DNA from: JACDDK01 sp035689095
Lineage (GTDB): Bacteria > Actinomycetota > Rubrobacteria > Rubrobacterales > Rubrobacteraceae
NCBI GenBank assembly: GCA_035689095.1
Contig: DASSMB010000043.1
Coordinates: 1 to 33,641, forward strand
Direction of reading: 5' to 3'
Length of the DNA: 33,641 bases
Shown here: one piece after another, positions 16,309-24,113 of the stretch
How positions within the stretch are numbered: position 1 is the first letter of the stretch
Layout of the letters: each line of letters begins with the position of its first letter
Translations under genes and position numbers: made by a program
Notes under the pieces: model-generated
What the model was told of the DNA's origin: nothing
Seen by the model: only the letters and a program-made list of their open reading frames with translations
The model's database searches: none

Positions 16309-17001
16309 GTGGATAAGCACACGATAAACGTGCCGGGCGTGGAGGCTTTCGCCCAGCCCCAGAGCCGGAAGAACTTCTTCAAGGCCCTGGCGTTCGCCGC
16401 CGCTGGCACAGCGGTCGGCTCTACCGTACTGACCCGCAAGGCTTACGCACAGAGCGGCAACGGTGACGTGGACATCGCCAACTTCGCCCTGACGCTGGAG
16501 TATCTGGAGGCCGAGTTTTACGCGAACGCTGTCGACGCGGGCGTGCTCTCGGGTGACGCGGCGGGCGTGGTGAAGAACCTCGCCGACCACGAGCAGCAGC
16601 ACGTGGACGCCATCACCGGCCTACTCAAGAGCGCCGGAGCGAAGCCGGTCGCGAAGCCGAAGTTCACCTTCCCGGCGGACGCTTTCTCCAGCCAGGACTC
16701 GATCCTAAACCTGGCGGCGACTTTCGAGCCGGTCGGTGTCGGTGCCTACCTGGGCGCGGCGACCATGATCCAGAGCCCGGACATCCTGGCCGCCGCCGGC
16801 AGCATCGCCGGCGTCGAGGGCGAGCACGTCGTCGCGGTGAATAACCTGCTCGGTGTCGTGCCTCCGGCCAACCAGGCCATGCCCGCGTCGCTAACTAAGG
16901 ACGAGGTCCTCGCGGCCGTTGCCCCGTTCCTGGGCATGGGCGGCATGATGGACACCGGCGGTGTCGAATACCGCGACAGGAACAGCTTCGGGCGCGTCTA
17001 A
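16309..17001 (+). CDS. Second ferritin-like domain protein (paralogue, Tat-like RK signal)
   Basis: This 230-residue tandem paralogue shares much of the mature sequence with the protein before it: a YLEAEFY helix, DHEQQH, KFTFP, LAATFEPVG-GAY, S-DILAAA-SI and a final GVEGEH with the last Glu and His ligands. Expected ligands are Glu67/Glu69, Glu95, His98, Glu140, Glu170 or Glu172, and His173. The signal is SRKNFFKA (19-26) with Arg-Lys instead of twin Arg, then a hydrophobic core and an AYAQ-S cleavage site near 48. It ends with a Gly/Met-rich tail (GMGGMMDTGG). The start is GTG with GGGAGG about 10 bases upstream. Duplication followed by divergence is clear; the pair may form a mixed oligomer, or one may hitch-hike through Tat with the other (inference). 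Confidence 0.86.
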   Translation: MDKHTINVPGVEAFAQPQSRKNFFKALAFAAAGTAVGSTVLTRKAYAQSGNGDVDIANFALTLEYLEAEFYANAVDAGVLSGDAAGVVKNLADHEQQHVDAITGLLKSAGAKPVAKPKFTFPADAFSSQDSILNLAATFEPVGVGAYLGAATMIQSPDILAAAGSIAGVEGEHVVAVNNLLGVVPPANQAMPASLTKDEVLAAVAPFLGMGGMMDTGGVEYRDRNSFGRV

Positions 17002-17002
17002 C

Positions 17003-17896
17003 TTGGTCCGGGCTTTTAGAGAACTCTCCCTCATCACCGAGGGTCTCTACGGAAGGAGCAGGGTCGTAATGGCTCTGCTCCTTCTCTTTGCGCTGCTCTC
17101 CGTGACGGGCTGTAACGCATCCGCGACGCAGAGCGATACGGCCTCTAGCAACCACGAGGCGACCTCCGGACTTGAGACCAGCTCGCAGACCGAAGAGACC
17201 ACAGCCGGAGCACAGGATACCGGGAAGAAATCGGCTCATTCGGAAGGCGACAGGAAAAACTCCGACGGCGAGGCGAAGCAAGAACCTCAGAAGACCAGGA
17301 AGCCCATAGAGGGCAAGGTATCGAAAGACGCCCTCAAGGACGTACCGAAGTTCCGGGACTTCTACTCCGAGGGGAACCCCAAGACGCCGAAGAACCTTGT
17401 AAAGAACGGTTCGACAGCGGGCGCCATACCAGCGGTGAAGCCTTTCAATTTCGGGCGGGACCCCGGCGGCCCGGATGACAAGACGTTGTATTTGAGCATT
17501 CCGAAGATAGATCGCTACGACGTGCCGGTCTACAACTCGACATCCGAGGACGATCTAACCCGGTCGGCGGTTCATGTGCCGGCGACGGGGTTCCCGTGGC
17601 AGAGTGGCGCTAATACCTTTATTGCGGGCCATCGTCTAGGATATCCGAACACGGGCTCATATTATGTCTTCTACCGGCTAAACGAGCTGGTGGCGGGAGA
17701 TGAGATCTCCGTCAGGGACTCAGATGGTCGCTCCTTCGTTTACCGGGTGACGGACCAGAAGACGGTAGGTCCGGAGAATATAGATGTCATGAACCCGGTA
17801 GAGGGAAAGTCGATCATCTCCCTGCAGACCTGCACGCTGCCGGACTACTCCGAGCGGCTCATAGTGCAGGGCGAACTTGTGGAAAAGGACGTTTAG
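17003..17896 (+). CDS. Sortase (peptidase C60) with lipobox and long linker
   Basis: This ~297-residue protein ends in a sortase domain (about residues 160-297 from the TTG start). It holds catalytic His210 in TFIAGHRLG, Cys277 in SLQTCTLPDYSERL and Arg285 just after, the triad of cysteine transpeptidases that anchor proteins to the cell wall. The N-terminus has basic residues (YGRSRVV), a hydrophobic core and SVTGC at 33-37, a lipobox, so it may be a lipoprotein rather than have the usual membrane helix. A ~100-residue Ser/Thr/Glu/Lys-rich linker follows. TTG 17003, one base after the ferritin stop, keeps the basic n-region. ATG 17069 has a better ribosome site (AAGGAG) but leaves no positive charge before the core. 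Sortase class is uncertain (D/E/F-like), and no LPxTG protein is encoded in the window. Confidence 0.83.
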   Translation: MVRAFRELSLITEGLYGRSRVVMALLLLFALLSVTGCNASATQSDTASSNHEATSGLETSSQTEETTAGAQDTGKKSAHSEGDRKNSDGEAKQEPQKTRKPIEGKVSKDALKDVPKFRDFYSEGNPKTPKNLVKNGSTAGAIPAVKPFNFGRDPGGPDDKTLYLSIPKIDRYDVPVYNSTSEDDLTRSAVHVPATGFPWQSGANTFIAGHRLGYPNTGSYYVFYRLNELVAGDEISVRDSDGRSFVYRVTDQKTVGPENIDVMNPVEGKSIISLQTCTLPDYSERLIVQGELVEKDV

Positions 17897-17977
17897 CAGA
17901 GCGAACCGCATGCTATGATCTCCGGGAGCGGATGCGGCATGCGGCGCTCCTGCGCACCTTCACACCGAGAGGCGAAC

Positions 17978-18793
17978 TTGCGGCTGAGCGTTCTGACGAG
18001 CGGAAGCTCGGGCAACTCCACGTACATCGAGTCCAAAGCCAGCGGAATCCTCATAGACGCGGGGCTCTCCTGCCGGCGTATCCGGAGCCTTCTCGCCCGT
18101 ATCGGGCGCGGCCTCGAAGACGTGAGCGCCATTCTCTTGACGCACGGACATTCGGACCATACCTCCGGCGTCCGCTCCCTGCTCCGCGAGCGCGATCTTC
18201 CGGTCTTCGCGGCTCCGGGCGTAGGCGAGCAGTTGGGCGCCGTCATTGTCTCGCCCGGCGAACCTCTGGACGTCTGCGGCTTCGAGGCGCGCTTCTTCTC
18301 CGTGCCGCACGACGCCGAGACTTATGGTCTGCGCCTCACCGACGGCGAGAGCTGCGGCGTGCTCGCCACGGACCTCGGGGAGGTTGGACCGGAGGCGCTT
18401 CGCTGGATGCGGGGCGCGGATGTGGCGGTCCTTGAGGCGAACCACGACCCGGAGTGGCTCCGGAGAGGCCCGTACTCAGCGGATCTGAAACGCAGGATCT
18501 CTTCGTCAAACGGACACCTGTCCAATTACCAGGCTGCGGAGGTCGCCGTGGACCTCGCTTCGCACGGACTAAAGGACCTTGTTCTGGCCCATCTCTCCAG
18601 GACGAACAACTCGCCCGCGAGAGCGTGCGGGACCGTGAGTCGCGCGCTGCGGGAGGCGGGATATGGAGAGGTGAGAGTCCGGGCGGCACTTGCGGGGCAC
18701 CCGACGCCGGAGATCGAGGTCGGTACGCCGATGGCGGGGCCCGAGTACGTCTACCGGTATGGGGCTGGGCAGCAGCTCTTCGGGATGGAGTAG
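17978..18793 (+). CDS. YycJ/WalJ-type metallo-beta-lactamase-fold hydrolase
   Basis: This 271-residue MBL-fold protein opens with RLSVLTSGSSGNSTYIES, the hallmark of the YycJ/WalJ subfamily. The metal motif THGHSDH follows near residues 54-60. Further ligands are seen in SVPHDAETYG, the ATDLG aspartate and the C-terminal LVLAHLSRTNNSP. The family consists of probable nucleases or phosphodiesterases with a reported link to DNA repair and cell-wall division control in Firmicutes. The start TTG 17978 has GAGAGG five bases upstream and places the conserved N-terminus first; an in-frame ATG at 17915 would add 21 unconserved residues. It leads a co-directional series with rlmH 3 bp downstream. It is likely a cytoplasmic, zinc- or manganese-dependent hydrolase; its substrate is unknown. 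Confidence 0.85.
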   Translation: MRLSVLTSGSSGNSTYIESKASGILIDAGLSCRRIRSLLARIGRGLEDVSAILLTHGHSDHTSGVRSLLRERDLPVFAAPGVGEQLGAVIVSPGEPLDVCGFEARFFSVPHDAETYGLRLTDGESCGVLATDLGEVGPEALRWMRGADVAVLEANHDPEWLRRGPYSADLKRRISSSNGHLSNYQAAEVAVDLASHGLKDLVLAHLSRTNNSPARACGTVSRALREAGYGEVRVRAALAGHPTPEIEVGTPMAGPEYVYRYGAGQQLFGME

Positions 18794-18796
18794 AGC

Positions 18797-19270
18797 GTGA
18801 TCCGGCGCGCCACCATAGTCGCGGTGGGGAAGGTCAAGGGCTGGGCCGCGGACGGCTGCGAGGACTATGCAGGAAGGATCTCGCGCCACTTCCCCGTCCG
18901 TATTATCGAAGTCCCGGAGGAGGACATGAACCGCAGAGGCCGGGACGAGGTGCTGCTCGCCGAGGCTGCGCGCCTCACAAGGAGCGCGCCCTCTGGAACG
19001 CACGTCGTCGCGCTGGACCGGGAGCGGGGGAAGCAACTCTCCTCCGAGAAGGTGTCTAGCAGGTTGGAGAGCCTCGGCTCTGAGGGCAGGAGCCATGTGG
19101 TTTTCTTGCTCGGCGGGCCGCTGGGGCTCGCGCCGGAGATGGTGGAGCGGGCTGACGAGGTCTGGTCGTTCGGCGCGGTGACGCTCCCGCACGCGCTGGC
19201 GCGGGTGGTGCTGCTAGAGCAACTCTACCGGGCGGTAAAGATTGGCCGCGGAGAGAAGTACCACTGGTGA
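18797..19270 (+). CDS. rlmH: 23S rRNA (pseudouridine1915-N3)-methyltransferase RlmH
   Basis: This 157-residue SPOUT-class methyltransferase has the length expected of RlmH, which methylates N3 of pseudouridine 1915 in helix 69 of 23S rRNA on assembled 70S ribosomes. The N-terminus is ATIVAVGKVKG, with EDYAGRI just after. The SAM-binding trefoil knot contains VVALDRERGKQLSSE (70-84), VVFLLGGPLGLAPEM (101-115) and the final LPHALARVVLLEQLYRA plus EKYHW. The start is GTG, 3 bp after the stop of the MBL-fold gene. The yycJ-rlmH pairing also occurs in Firmicutes, supporting the neighbour's identity. Confidence 0.95.
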   Translation: MIRRATIVAVGKVKGWAADGCEDYAGRISRHFPVRIIEVPEEDMNRRGRDEVLLAEAARLTRSAPSGTHVVALDRERGKQLSSEKVSSRLESLGSEGRSHVVFLLGGPLGLAPEMVERADEVWSFGAVTLPHALARVVLLEQLYRAVKIGRGEKYHW

Positions 19271-19333
19271 AGGAGCGTCACATCGCTGCGCGCGTTTGGC
19301 GGGACTCCTTTGCCGGAGACCCAACCTGCTAAC

Positions 19334-19567
19334 ATGACGTATATGCGCGTACAGATAGACAGGTTCGAGGACAGGGGATGGGCTGTTCTCCTGCTCTACC
19401 CGGAAGGTAAGCGTAGCTTCGACGTTCCGCGGGAGATGCTCCCGGACGGAGCGCGTGAGGGAGACGTGTTCGAGGCGCGTTTCGAGCCCGTGCCGGAGGA
19501 GAGAGAGCGGCTGGCGCGGGAGAACCGCCAACTTGTGGATGAACTGTTGAAGAGGGACGAGAAGTGA
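19334..19567 (+). CDS. DUF3006 family small protein
   Basis: This ~77-residue protein matches the DUF3006 pattern: RVQIDRFEDRGWAVLLLYPEG, a FDVPREMLPDGAREGDVFEARFE core of beta strands, and a charged helical tail ERERLARENRQLVDELLKRD. The function of the family is unknown. Its stop overlaps the GTG start of argS, so the two are coupled. The start is uncertain: ATG 19334 is given, ATG 19343 begins right at the domain, and TTG 19310 would add eight residues; none has a good ribosome site at normal spacing. Confidence 0.75.
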   Translation: MTYMRVQIDRFEDRGWAVLLLYPEGKRSFDVPREMLPDGAREGDVFEARFEPVPEERERLARENRQLVDELLKRDEK

Positions 19568-21201
19568 GCTTCGAGGAGAGGATCTCCACCGCCGTCAGGG
19601 AGGCCGCGAGCGCGGCGTTCGGTGTCGAACTTGGCGCCGTCCACGTCGAGCGGCCCAATGAGGCGGCGCACGGCGACTTCGCGACCAACGTGGCGCTGGC
19701 GAACGCCAGGGTGTTCCGGCGCAACCCGCGCGAGGTAGCCGAGAAACTGGCGGAGACGCTCGATGCGCCTTTCGTGGAGCGCTTTCAGATCGCCGGTCCC
19801 GGCTTCATAAATTTCTGGCTCTCACCGGTGGCGTTGTGGGAGGAGCTTGCGAGGCTACGGCGCGATGGAAAGAACTATCTGCGAGGCGGGGAGTCCGGGG
19901 AGACGGTACTTCTGGAGTTCGTGAGCGTGAACCCGACCGGACCGATGACCGTGGCTCATGGCCGTCACGCGGCTTACGGGGATTCGATGGCGCGCATCAT
20001 GGAGGCGGCGGGCCAGGAGGTTACTCGGGAGTACTACTTCAACGACGGGGGAAACCAGATCCGGCTGCTCGGCGAGTCCGTCGCCGTACGCTACGCGGAG
20101 CTTCACGGCCGCGAGTGGTCTGTCTCAGATCCAGATGCGCTCTACCAGGGCGAGTATATCCGCGATATAGCGCGGGACTTCTCCAGGGTGCGCGGCGAGG
20201 CGTATCTTGAGATGGATTCGGATAAGGCGCTGGCGGAGATCTCGGCGTTCGCCGTTGACTGGTGTATGGAGGACATCAAGAAGACCCTGGGACGCGCTCG
20301 CGTCGTCTTCGACAGTTACTTCAACGAGAAGAGTCTCTACGAGTCCGGCGCTATAGAAGAGCTTCTGCGGGACCTGGAGCAGGGTGGTCACGTGTACGAG
20401 AGCGAGGGCGCTCTATGGCTGGACTCATCGAAGTTCGGGGACGATAAGGACCGGGTGCTCGTGAAGCGTGACGGCTCCTATACTTATATGGCGCCGGATG
20501 TCGCCTACCACCGAGACAAGTGGAACCGGGGCTACAGGACCGCCGTGGACGTCCTCGGCGCGGATCACGCCGGGTATCCGCCGCGCATCCGGGCCGGTCT
20601 ACAGGCGCTCGGAATCCCTGGAGAGTTCCTGGACGTGGAGTTGATCCGGCTGGTCAAGCTCCTGCGCGGCGGGGAGCAGGTGAAGGTGAGCAAGCGGGCC
20701 GGTACGTTCGTGACCTTCGACGAGTTGCTCGACGAGGTCGGGGAGGACGTGGCGCGCTACTTCTACGTGCGTTCCTCGCACAAGACGGAGATGAACTTCG
20801 ACCTGGACCTCGCCATCCAGCAGTCCGACGAGAACCCGGTCTTCTACGTACAGTACGCTCACGCCCGCATAGCCAGCATCTTCGGGCGCGCTGGCATAAG
20901 CCCGGATGACCTGGAAGAGACAACCACCGGCGACCTCGCCCCGGAGGAGCGGGCGCTCATGATGGAGCTTCTGGACTTCCCGCGCGTGGTCCGCAACGCC
21001 GCAGCCCGCCGTGAGGTGCATCCGGTCCCGACCTACCTGGAGACCGTGGCGACCCGGTTCCATCAGTTCTACACGGTGCATCGCGTGCTGGTGGACGACG
21101 AGGCGGTACGCGAGCGGCGGCTCTCGCTGTGCGCCGCGACGAAGACCGTGCTCGCGGCCGGTCTTAACCTCCTGGGAGTCAGCGCGCCCGAGAAGATGTG
21201 A
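19564..21201 (+). CDS. argS: Arginyl-tRNA synthetase
   Basis: This 545-residue class I synthetase charges tRNA-Arg. The N-terminal Arg-tRNA synthetase domain has PNEAAHGDFATNVA (31-44) and GPGFINFWLS (78-87). The catalytic core has NPTGPMTVAHGRHAAYGD (123-140), where AHGRH is the HIGH equivalent. EYYFNDGGNQI (156-166) and LGADHAGYPPRI follow, and the KMSKS-like loop is VKVSKRAG (373-380). The C-terminal half is the alpha-helical anticodon-binding (DALR) domain with FYVQYAHARIASI near its start. The start is GTG overlapping the stop of the DUF3006 gene, with GAGGGAC-type purines 5-12 bases upstream; the stop overlaps the GTG of the following lipoprotein gene. Confidence 0.97.
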   Translation: MSFEERISTAVREAASAAFGVELGAVHVERPNEAAHGDFATNVALANARVFRRNPREVAEKLAETLDAPFVERFQIAGPGFINFWLSPVALWEELARLRRDGKNYLRGGESGETVLLEFVSVNPTGPMTVAHGRHAAYGDSMARIMEAAGQEVTREYYFNDGGNQIRLLGESVAVRYAELHGREWSVSDPDALYQGEYIRDIARDFSRVRGEAYLEMDSDKALAEISAFAVDWCMEDIKKTLGRARVVFDSYFNEKSLYESGAIEELLRDLEQGGHVYESEGALWLDSSKFGDDKDRVLVKRDGSYTYMAPDVAYHRDKWNRGYRTAVDVLGADHAGYPPRIRAGLQALGIPGEFLDVELIRLVKLLRGGEQVKVSKRAGTFVTFDELLDEVGEDVARYFYVRSSHKTEMNFDLDLAIQQSDENPVFYVQYAHARIASIFGRAGISPDDLEETTTGDLAPEERALMMELLDFPRVVRNAAARREVHPVPTYLETVATRFHQFYTVHRVLVDDEAVRERRLSLCAATKTVLAAGLNLLGVSAPEKM

Positions 21202-21863
21202 AAGTCCGGCTTCCAGCCGCAGTTTGGAAGCCCTGCCTCGCTCTGCTGCAGACCGCCATCATTCTTCAGGCCGCCGGGTGCCAACCCACCGAACTCGTAG
21301 CGTCCGCGGTAGAGACCCATGTAAAGGCCGACGGCGGCGCCGAGCGGCGCGTGATCCTGGATGCCAGTCCGCCCGGGCCGAAGCTCTCGCTCGCGCCCGC
21401 GTGGTCCATCCGCGAAGGGCTGGATCCTAAAGGCCGCAGCGTATCGCGCGGCGCGACGTTCGAGGACCTGGCAGGTCCGGGGCGCGCCGGGATGCGGCTC
21501 GATGTGAAGGACCGCTTTCTGTGGAGGGAGTACGCCTTCTCCGACCGTCCCGGCGGGCTCCTGGAGGCCGGCCGCGAGCTCTCTGGCAAGACCGGCTACA
21601 AGCTGGTGATGCCGGGACGCATAACCGAGTCGCCGGGCGCCTCGCAGAGGACCGGAGCGGTAGCGCTGTACCGCTTCGAGCGTGACGAGAGGGTAGAAGT
21701 GAAGGCGAAGTCCTGGGCCGTAAGGTGGTGGGCGGTGGCGGTCACGGCGGCTGGGGTCGCGGTGGCTGGGGCGCTGGTGTTTGGCGGACGCGCGGGAGCC
21801 GTGGCGCGCGGTTTTGGCCGGTGGTTATGGACGGGACAGGTGCGCCGGGAGGGTCAGGGCTAG
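21198..21863 (+). CDS. Predicted lipoprotein with C-terminal membrane helix (LppM/DUF3153-like layout)
   Basis: This 221-residue protein has a signal sequence ending in a lipobox, LQAAGC (residues 23-28), so Cys28 is probably lipidated. The body (30-170) is mostly predicted beta strand with FEDLAGPGRAGMRLDVKDRFLWREYAF at its centre. A single hydrophobic helix (WWAVAVTAAGVAVAGALVFG) near 176-196 is followed by a basic tail. Lipobox, short beta domain and C-terminal helix together recall mycobacterial LppM (DUF3153), but I recognise the layout rather than clear sequence motifs. The GTG start overlaps the argS stop, so it is translated with argS. The function is unknown. Confidence 0.65.
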   Translation: MKVRLPAAVWKPCLALLQTAIILQAAGCQPTELVASAVETHVKADGGAERRVILDASPPGPKLSLAPAWSIREGLDPKGRSVSRGATFEDLAGPGRAGMRLDVKDRFLWREYAFSDRPGGLLEAGRELSGKTGYKLVMPGRITESPGASQRTGAVALYRFERDERVEVKAKSWAVRWWAVAVTAAGVAVAGALVFGGRAGAVARGFGRWLWTGQVRREGQG

Positions 21864-21873
21864 AAGGCGCTCT

Positions 21874-21881
21874 GGTATACT
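21874..21881 (+). promoter_or_regulatory. Putative extended -10 promoter of the metallophosphoesterase gene
   Basis: TGGTATACT contains TATACT (21876-21881) preceded by TG one base upstream, an extended -10. It lies just after the lipoprotein stop and 40 bp before the ATG at 21922. No convincing -35 was found at 17 bp, which extended -10 promoters do not always need. Confidence 0.4.
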
Positions 21882-21921
21882 ATTTGTAGCTGGTTCAGGG
21901 CGGAGTAGACGCGGGGAGAAG

Positions 21922-22746
21922 ATGGGCAAAGCCGGCAAACTAACGATCTGTCAGATCAGCGACATCCACTGCGGGAGCGGCTACTTCATACCGGACCTAC
22001 TTGAACGTTCGATCCTGGAGATCAACGACATGGAGCCGACGGCGGTCGTGGTGTCGGGCGACCTGACGGACGCGGGATACCGGCAGGAGTTCGAGACGTC
22101 TGCCGAGTACGTGCGGCGCTTCCGGTGCGAACACGTGATGGTCATCCCCGGCAACCATGACTCTCGCAACGTCGGCTACGTCCATTTCGAGCGACTCTTC
22201 GGCGAGCGGTACTCGTGCATAGACTTCGAGGAAGCGGTGATGGTCGGCATAGACTCCTCGGAACCGGACCTGAACGACGGGCGTGTCGGGCGCGAGCACT
22301 ACCAGTTCATCCACGACTCCTTCGCCGGCAAGGACGACAAGCTCAAGATCTTCGTGATCCACCACCACCTGATCCCGATCCCCGGCACCGGACGCGAGCG
22401 GAACATCATCTTCGACGCGGGAGACGTGCTGGAGCTTCTTGATGACGTGGGCGTGGACCTGGTCCTCTCGGGGCACAAGCACGTGCCGTACTCCTGGAAG
22501 CTGGAGAACATGTTCATCGTCAACGCGGGGACTGCGTCTACGACCCGGCTGCGGGGCAACACGCGCCCCTGCTACAACATCATCGAGATAGAGGATGGGC
22601 AGGTAAGGGTCTTCCGCAAGTACCCGTTCAAGGAGCGGGAGTTGACCGTGGACTTCAACTCCGTGACCCATGAGTACTCGCGCTACGAGGAGCGGATCGA
22701 CCAGGAAGTCACTCCCGACCCCGAGATCGCCGTCAGCGGCGACTAG
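21922..22746 (+). CDS. Calcineurin-like metallophosphoesterase
   Basis: This 274-residue protein has all five metallophosphoesterase motifs: Asp14/His16 in SDIHCG, Asp47 in SGDLTDAG, GNHD at 77-80, His in VIHHHL (147-149) and GHKH at 184-187. The order and spacing fit class III cyclic-nucleotide phosphodiesterase-like (CpdA/Icc) enzymes with two metals. No signal peptide or membrane helix is present. The ATG 21922 has GGGGAGAA four bases upstream. The gene for the cyclic 2,3-diphosphoglycerate synthetase homologue starts 9 bp after the stop, so they are almost certainly co-transcribed, and this enzyme may hydrolyse a cyclic or phosphoanhydride metabolite (inference). The superfamily also contains pyrophosphate cleavers such as LpxH. 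Substrate not shown. Confidence 0.88.
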   Translation: MGKAGKLTICQISDIHCGSGYFIPDLLERSILEINDMEPTAVVVSGDLTDAGYRQEFETSAEYVRRFRCEHVMVIPGNHDSRNVGYVHFERLFGERYSCIDFEEAVMVGIDSSEPDLNDGRVGREHYQFIHDSFAGKDDKLKIFVIHHHLIPIPGTGRERNIIFDAGDVLELLDDVGVDLVLSGHKHVPYSWKLENMFIVNAGTASTTRLRGNTRPCYNIIEIEDGQVRVFRKYPFKERELTVDFNSVTHEYSRYEERIDQEVTPDPEIAVSGD

Positions 22747-22755
22747 CCGGACGGC

Positions 22756-24087
22756 TTGCGCGCCCTCTTCCTTATAGACGGGGAGCACTACCCGCCCGTA
22801 GTCCTGGATGCCATGCGGAGCGTGCGCGAGTCCATGGGAGCCGAGGGCGTTGCCGCGGCCTTCCTGGGCGGGACCGAGAAGATCCGGGAGGGTACTGACT
22901 ACGGCGTGCCTCTCGTCTCTGGAGAAGACCCTATCTCGGCCGTCAGACGGGCTCTTTCGGAGCACAGCGTGGACGTGGTCGTGGACCTCTCGGACGAGCC
23001 GGTGATCGGCTACAGGGAGCGGATGCGGATAGCGTCGCTCTCCCTGGCGGCGGGAGCGCGTTATGTGGGGAGCGACTTCGAGCTTCGGCCACCGGAGTTG
23101 CGCGATGTCTCGACCAAACCCTCTCTCGCCGTGATCGGGACGGGCAAGAGGGTGGGAAAGACGGCGATCTCGGGCTACCTGGCGCGGCTGCTGGCGAGGG
23201 AGGATTACGCGCCGGGCGTGGTCTCGATGGGTCGCGGAGGGCCCCGCGAGCCGGAGGTCATCCACGGTCACGAGATGGAGGTCGGGAGCGACTACCTGCT
23301 GGAAGCCCTGGAACGCGGCGCCCACGCGGCAAGCGACTACTACGAGACGGCGGCCCTGAGCCGGGTCATCACGGTCGGGTGCCGGAGGTGCGGTGGCGGG
23401 CTCGCCGGGGAACCTTTCGTCTCGAATGTACTGGAGGGCGCCAGGATAGCGAACGGCCTGGACACCCGCATCACGGTCTTCGACGGCTCCGGCGCGGCGA
23501 TGCCGCCGGTAGCGGTCGGGAGGCGAGTGCTCGTCGCCGGAGCGCACCAGGACCCGGAGTACATAGCCGGTTTCCTCGGCGCCTACCGGCTCTTGCTCTC
23601 GGACCTGCTGCTCCTCACGATGAGCGAGGAGCCGATGGCGAGCCCCGCGAAGGTGCGGGAGATACTGGAGGCCGTCGCCGGGGTCCGGCCGGATCTTCGC
23701 GTCATACCAACGGTTTTCCGGCCGCGGCCCGTGGGAGATATCGAGGGGCTGCGGGTGGCCTACGTCTCGACCGCGCCGCCGGCGGTATTGGATAAGCTCT
23801 CGCGGCACCTGGAAGAGCAGTACGGCTGTGAGGTGGTAGCGGCCTCCGGCAACCTCTCCGACCGGCGGCTGCTGGCCCGAGATCTCGACGCGGTGAAGGA
23901 CGCGGACGCCTACCTCACCGAGATAAAAGCTGCGGCAGTCGATATGGTTACCCGCAGAGGGAGCGCGGAAGGCAAGCCCGTCCTGTACTGCGACAACGAT
24001 CCCGTCGGAGACGACCTGGACGGCACGCTGTTGAAGATCGCAAGGTCCGCGGTGGAGGAGTACACCGCGTCGAGGACGGCAGATTAG
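22756..24087 (+). CDS. Cyclic 2,3-diphosphoglycerate synthetase homologue
   Basis: This 443-residue P-loop protein has the layout of cyclic 2,3-diphosphoglycerate synthetase, which closes the intramolecular pyrophosphate of 2,3-diphosphoglycerate with ATP in thermophilic methanogens. It opens with ALFLIDGEHYPPVVLDAM (3-20), typical of that family. A DVVVDLSDEPVIG strand-loop follows, then the Walker A motif GTGKRVGKT (128-136), VVSMGRGGPREPEVI and VFDGSGAAMPPV. The C-terminal part has DADAYLTEIKAAAVDMVTRR and VLYCDNDPVGDD. No membrane segment is present. The start is TTG, the first possible codon before the conserved strand, 9 bp after the metallophosphoesterase stop. The compound is known as a thermoprotective solute and phosphate store in archaea; its presence in this organism is unproven. 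The broader COG2403-type GTPase label is the alternative. Confidence 0.8.
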   Translation: MRALFLIDGEHYPPVVLDAMRSVRESMGAEGVAAAFLGGTEKIREGTDYGVPLVSGEDPISAVRRALSEHSVDVVVDLSDEPVIGYRERMRIASLSLAAGARYVGSDFELRPPELRDVSTKPSLAVIGTGKRVGKTAISGYLARLLAREDYAPGVVSMGRGGPREPEVIHGHEMEVGSDYLLEALERGAHAASDYYETAALSRVITVGCRRCGGGLAGEPFVSNVLEGARIANGLDTRITVFDGSGAAMPPVAVGRRVLVAGAHQDPEYIAGFLGAYRLLLSDLLLLTMSEEPMASPAKVREILEAVAGVRPDLRVIPTVFRPRPVGDIEGLRVAYVSTAPPAVLDKLSRHLEEQYGCEVVAASGNLSDRRLLARDLDAVKDADAYLTEIKAAAVDMVTRRGSAEGKPVLYCDNDPVGDDLDGTLLKIARSAVEEYTASRTAD

Positions 24088-24107
24088 GCGCGGACGCGCG
24101 GCTGGTG

Positions 24108-24113
24108 TATAAT
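24108..24113 (+). promoter_or_regulatory. -10 box (TATAAT) of the rho transcript
   Basis: A perfect TATAAT lies 20 bp after the cDPG-synthetase stop. The expected -35 window (around 24085-24090, TTAGGC) matches poorly. Transcription from here would give a leader of about 440 nt. Confidence 0.5.

Noticed and set aside
17003..17896. Ferritin-like proteins as substrates of the adjacent sortase
   Set aside because: Neither ends in an LPxTG-like motif, hydrophobic helix and basic tail; the sortase substrates must be elsewhere.
21997..23808. 603-codon minus-strand frame opposite the metallophosphoesterase and cDPG-synthetase genes
   Set aside because: Shadow frame; His/Arg/Asp/Val-rich composition typical of reverse-complemented GC-rich coding DNA.
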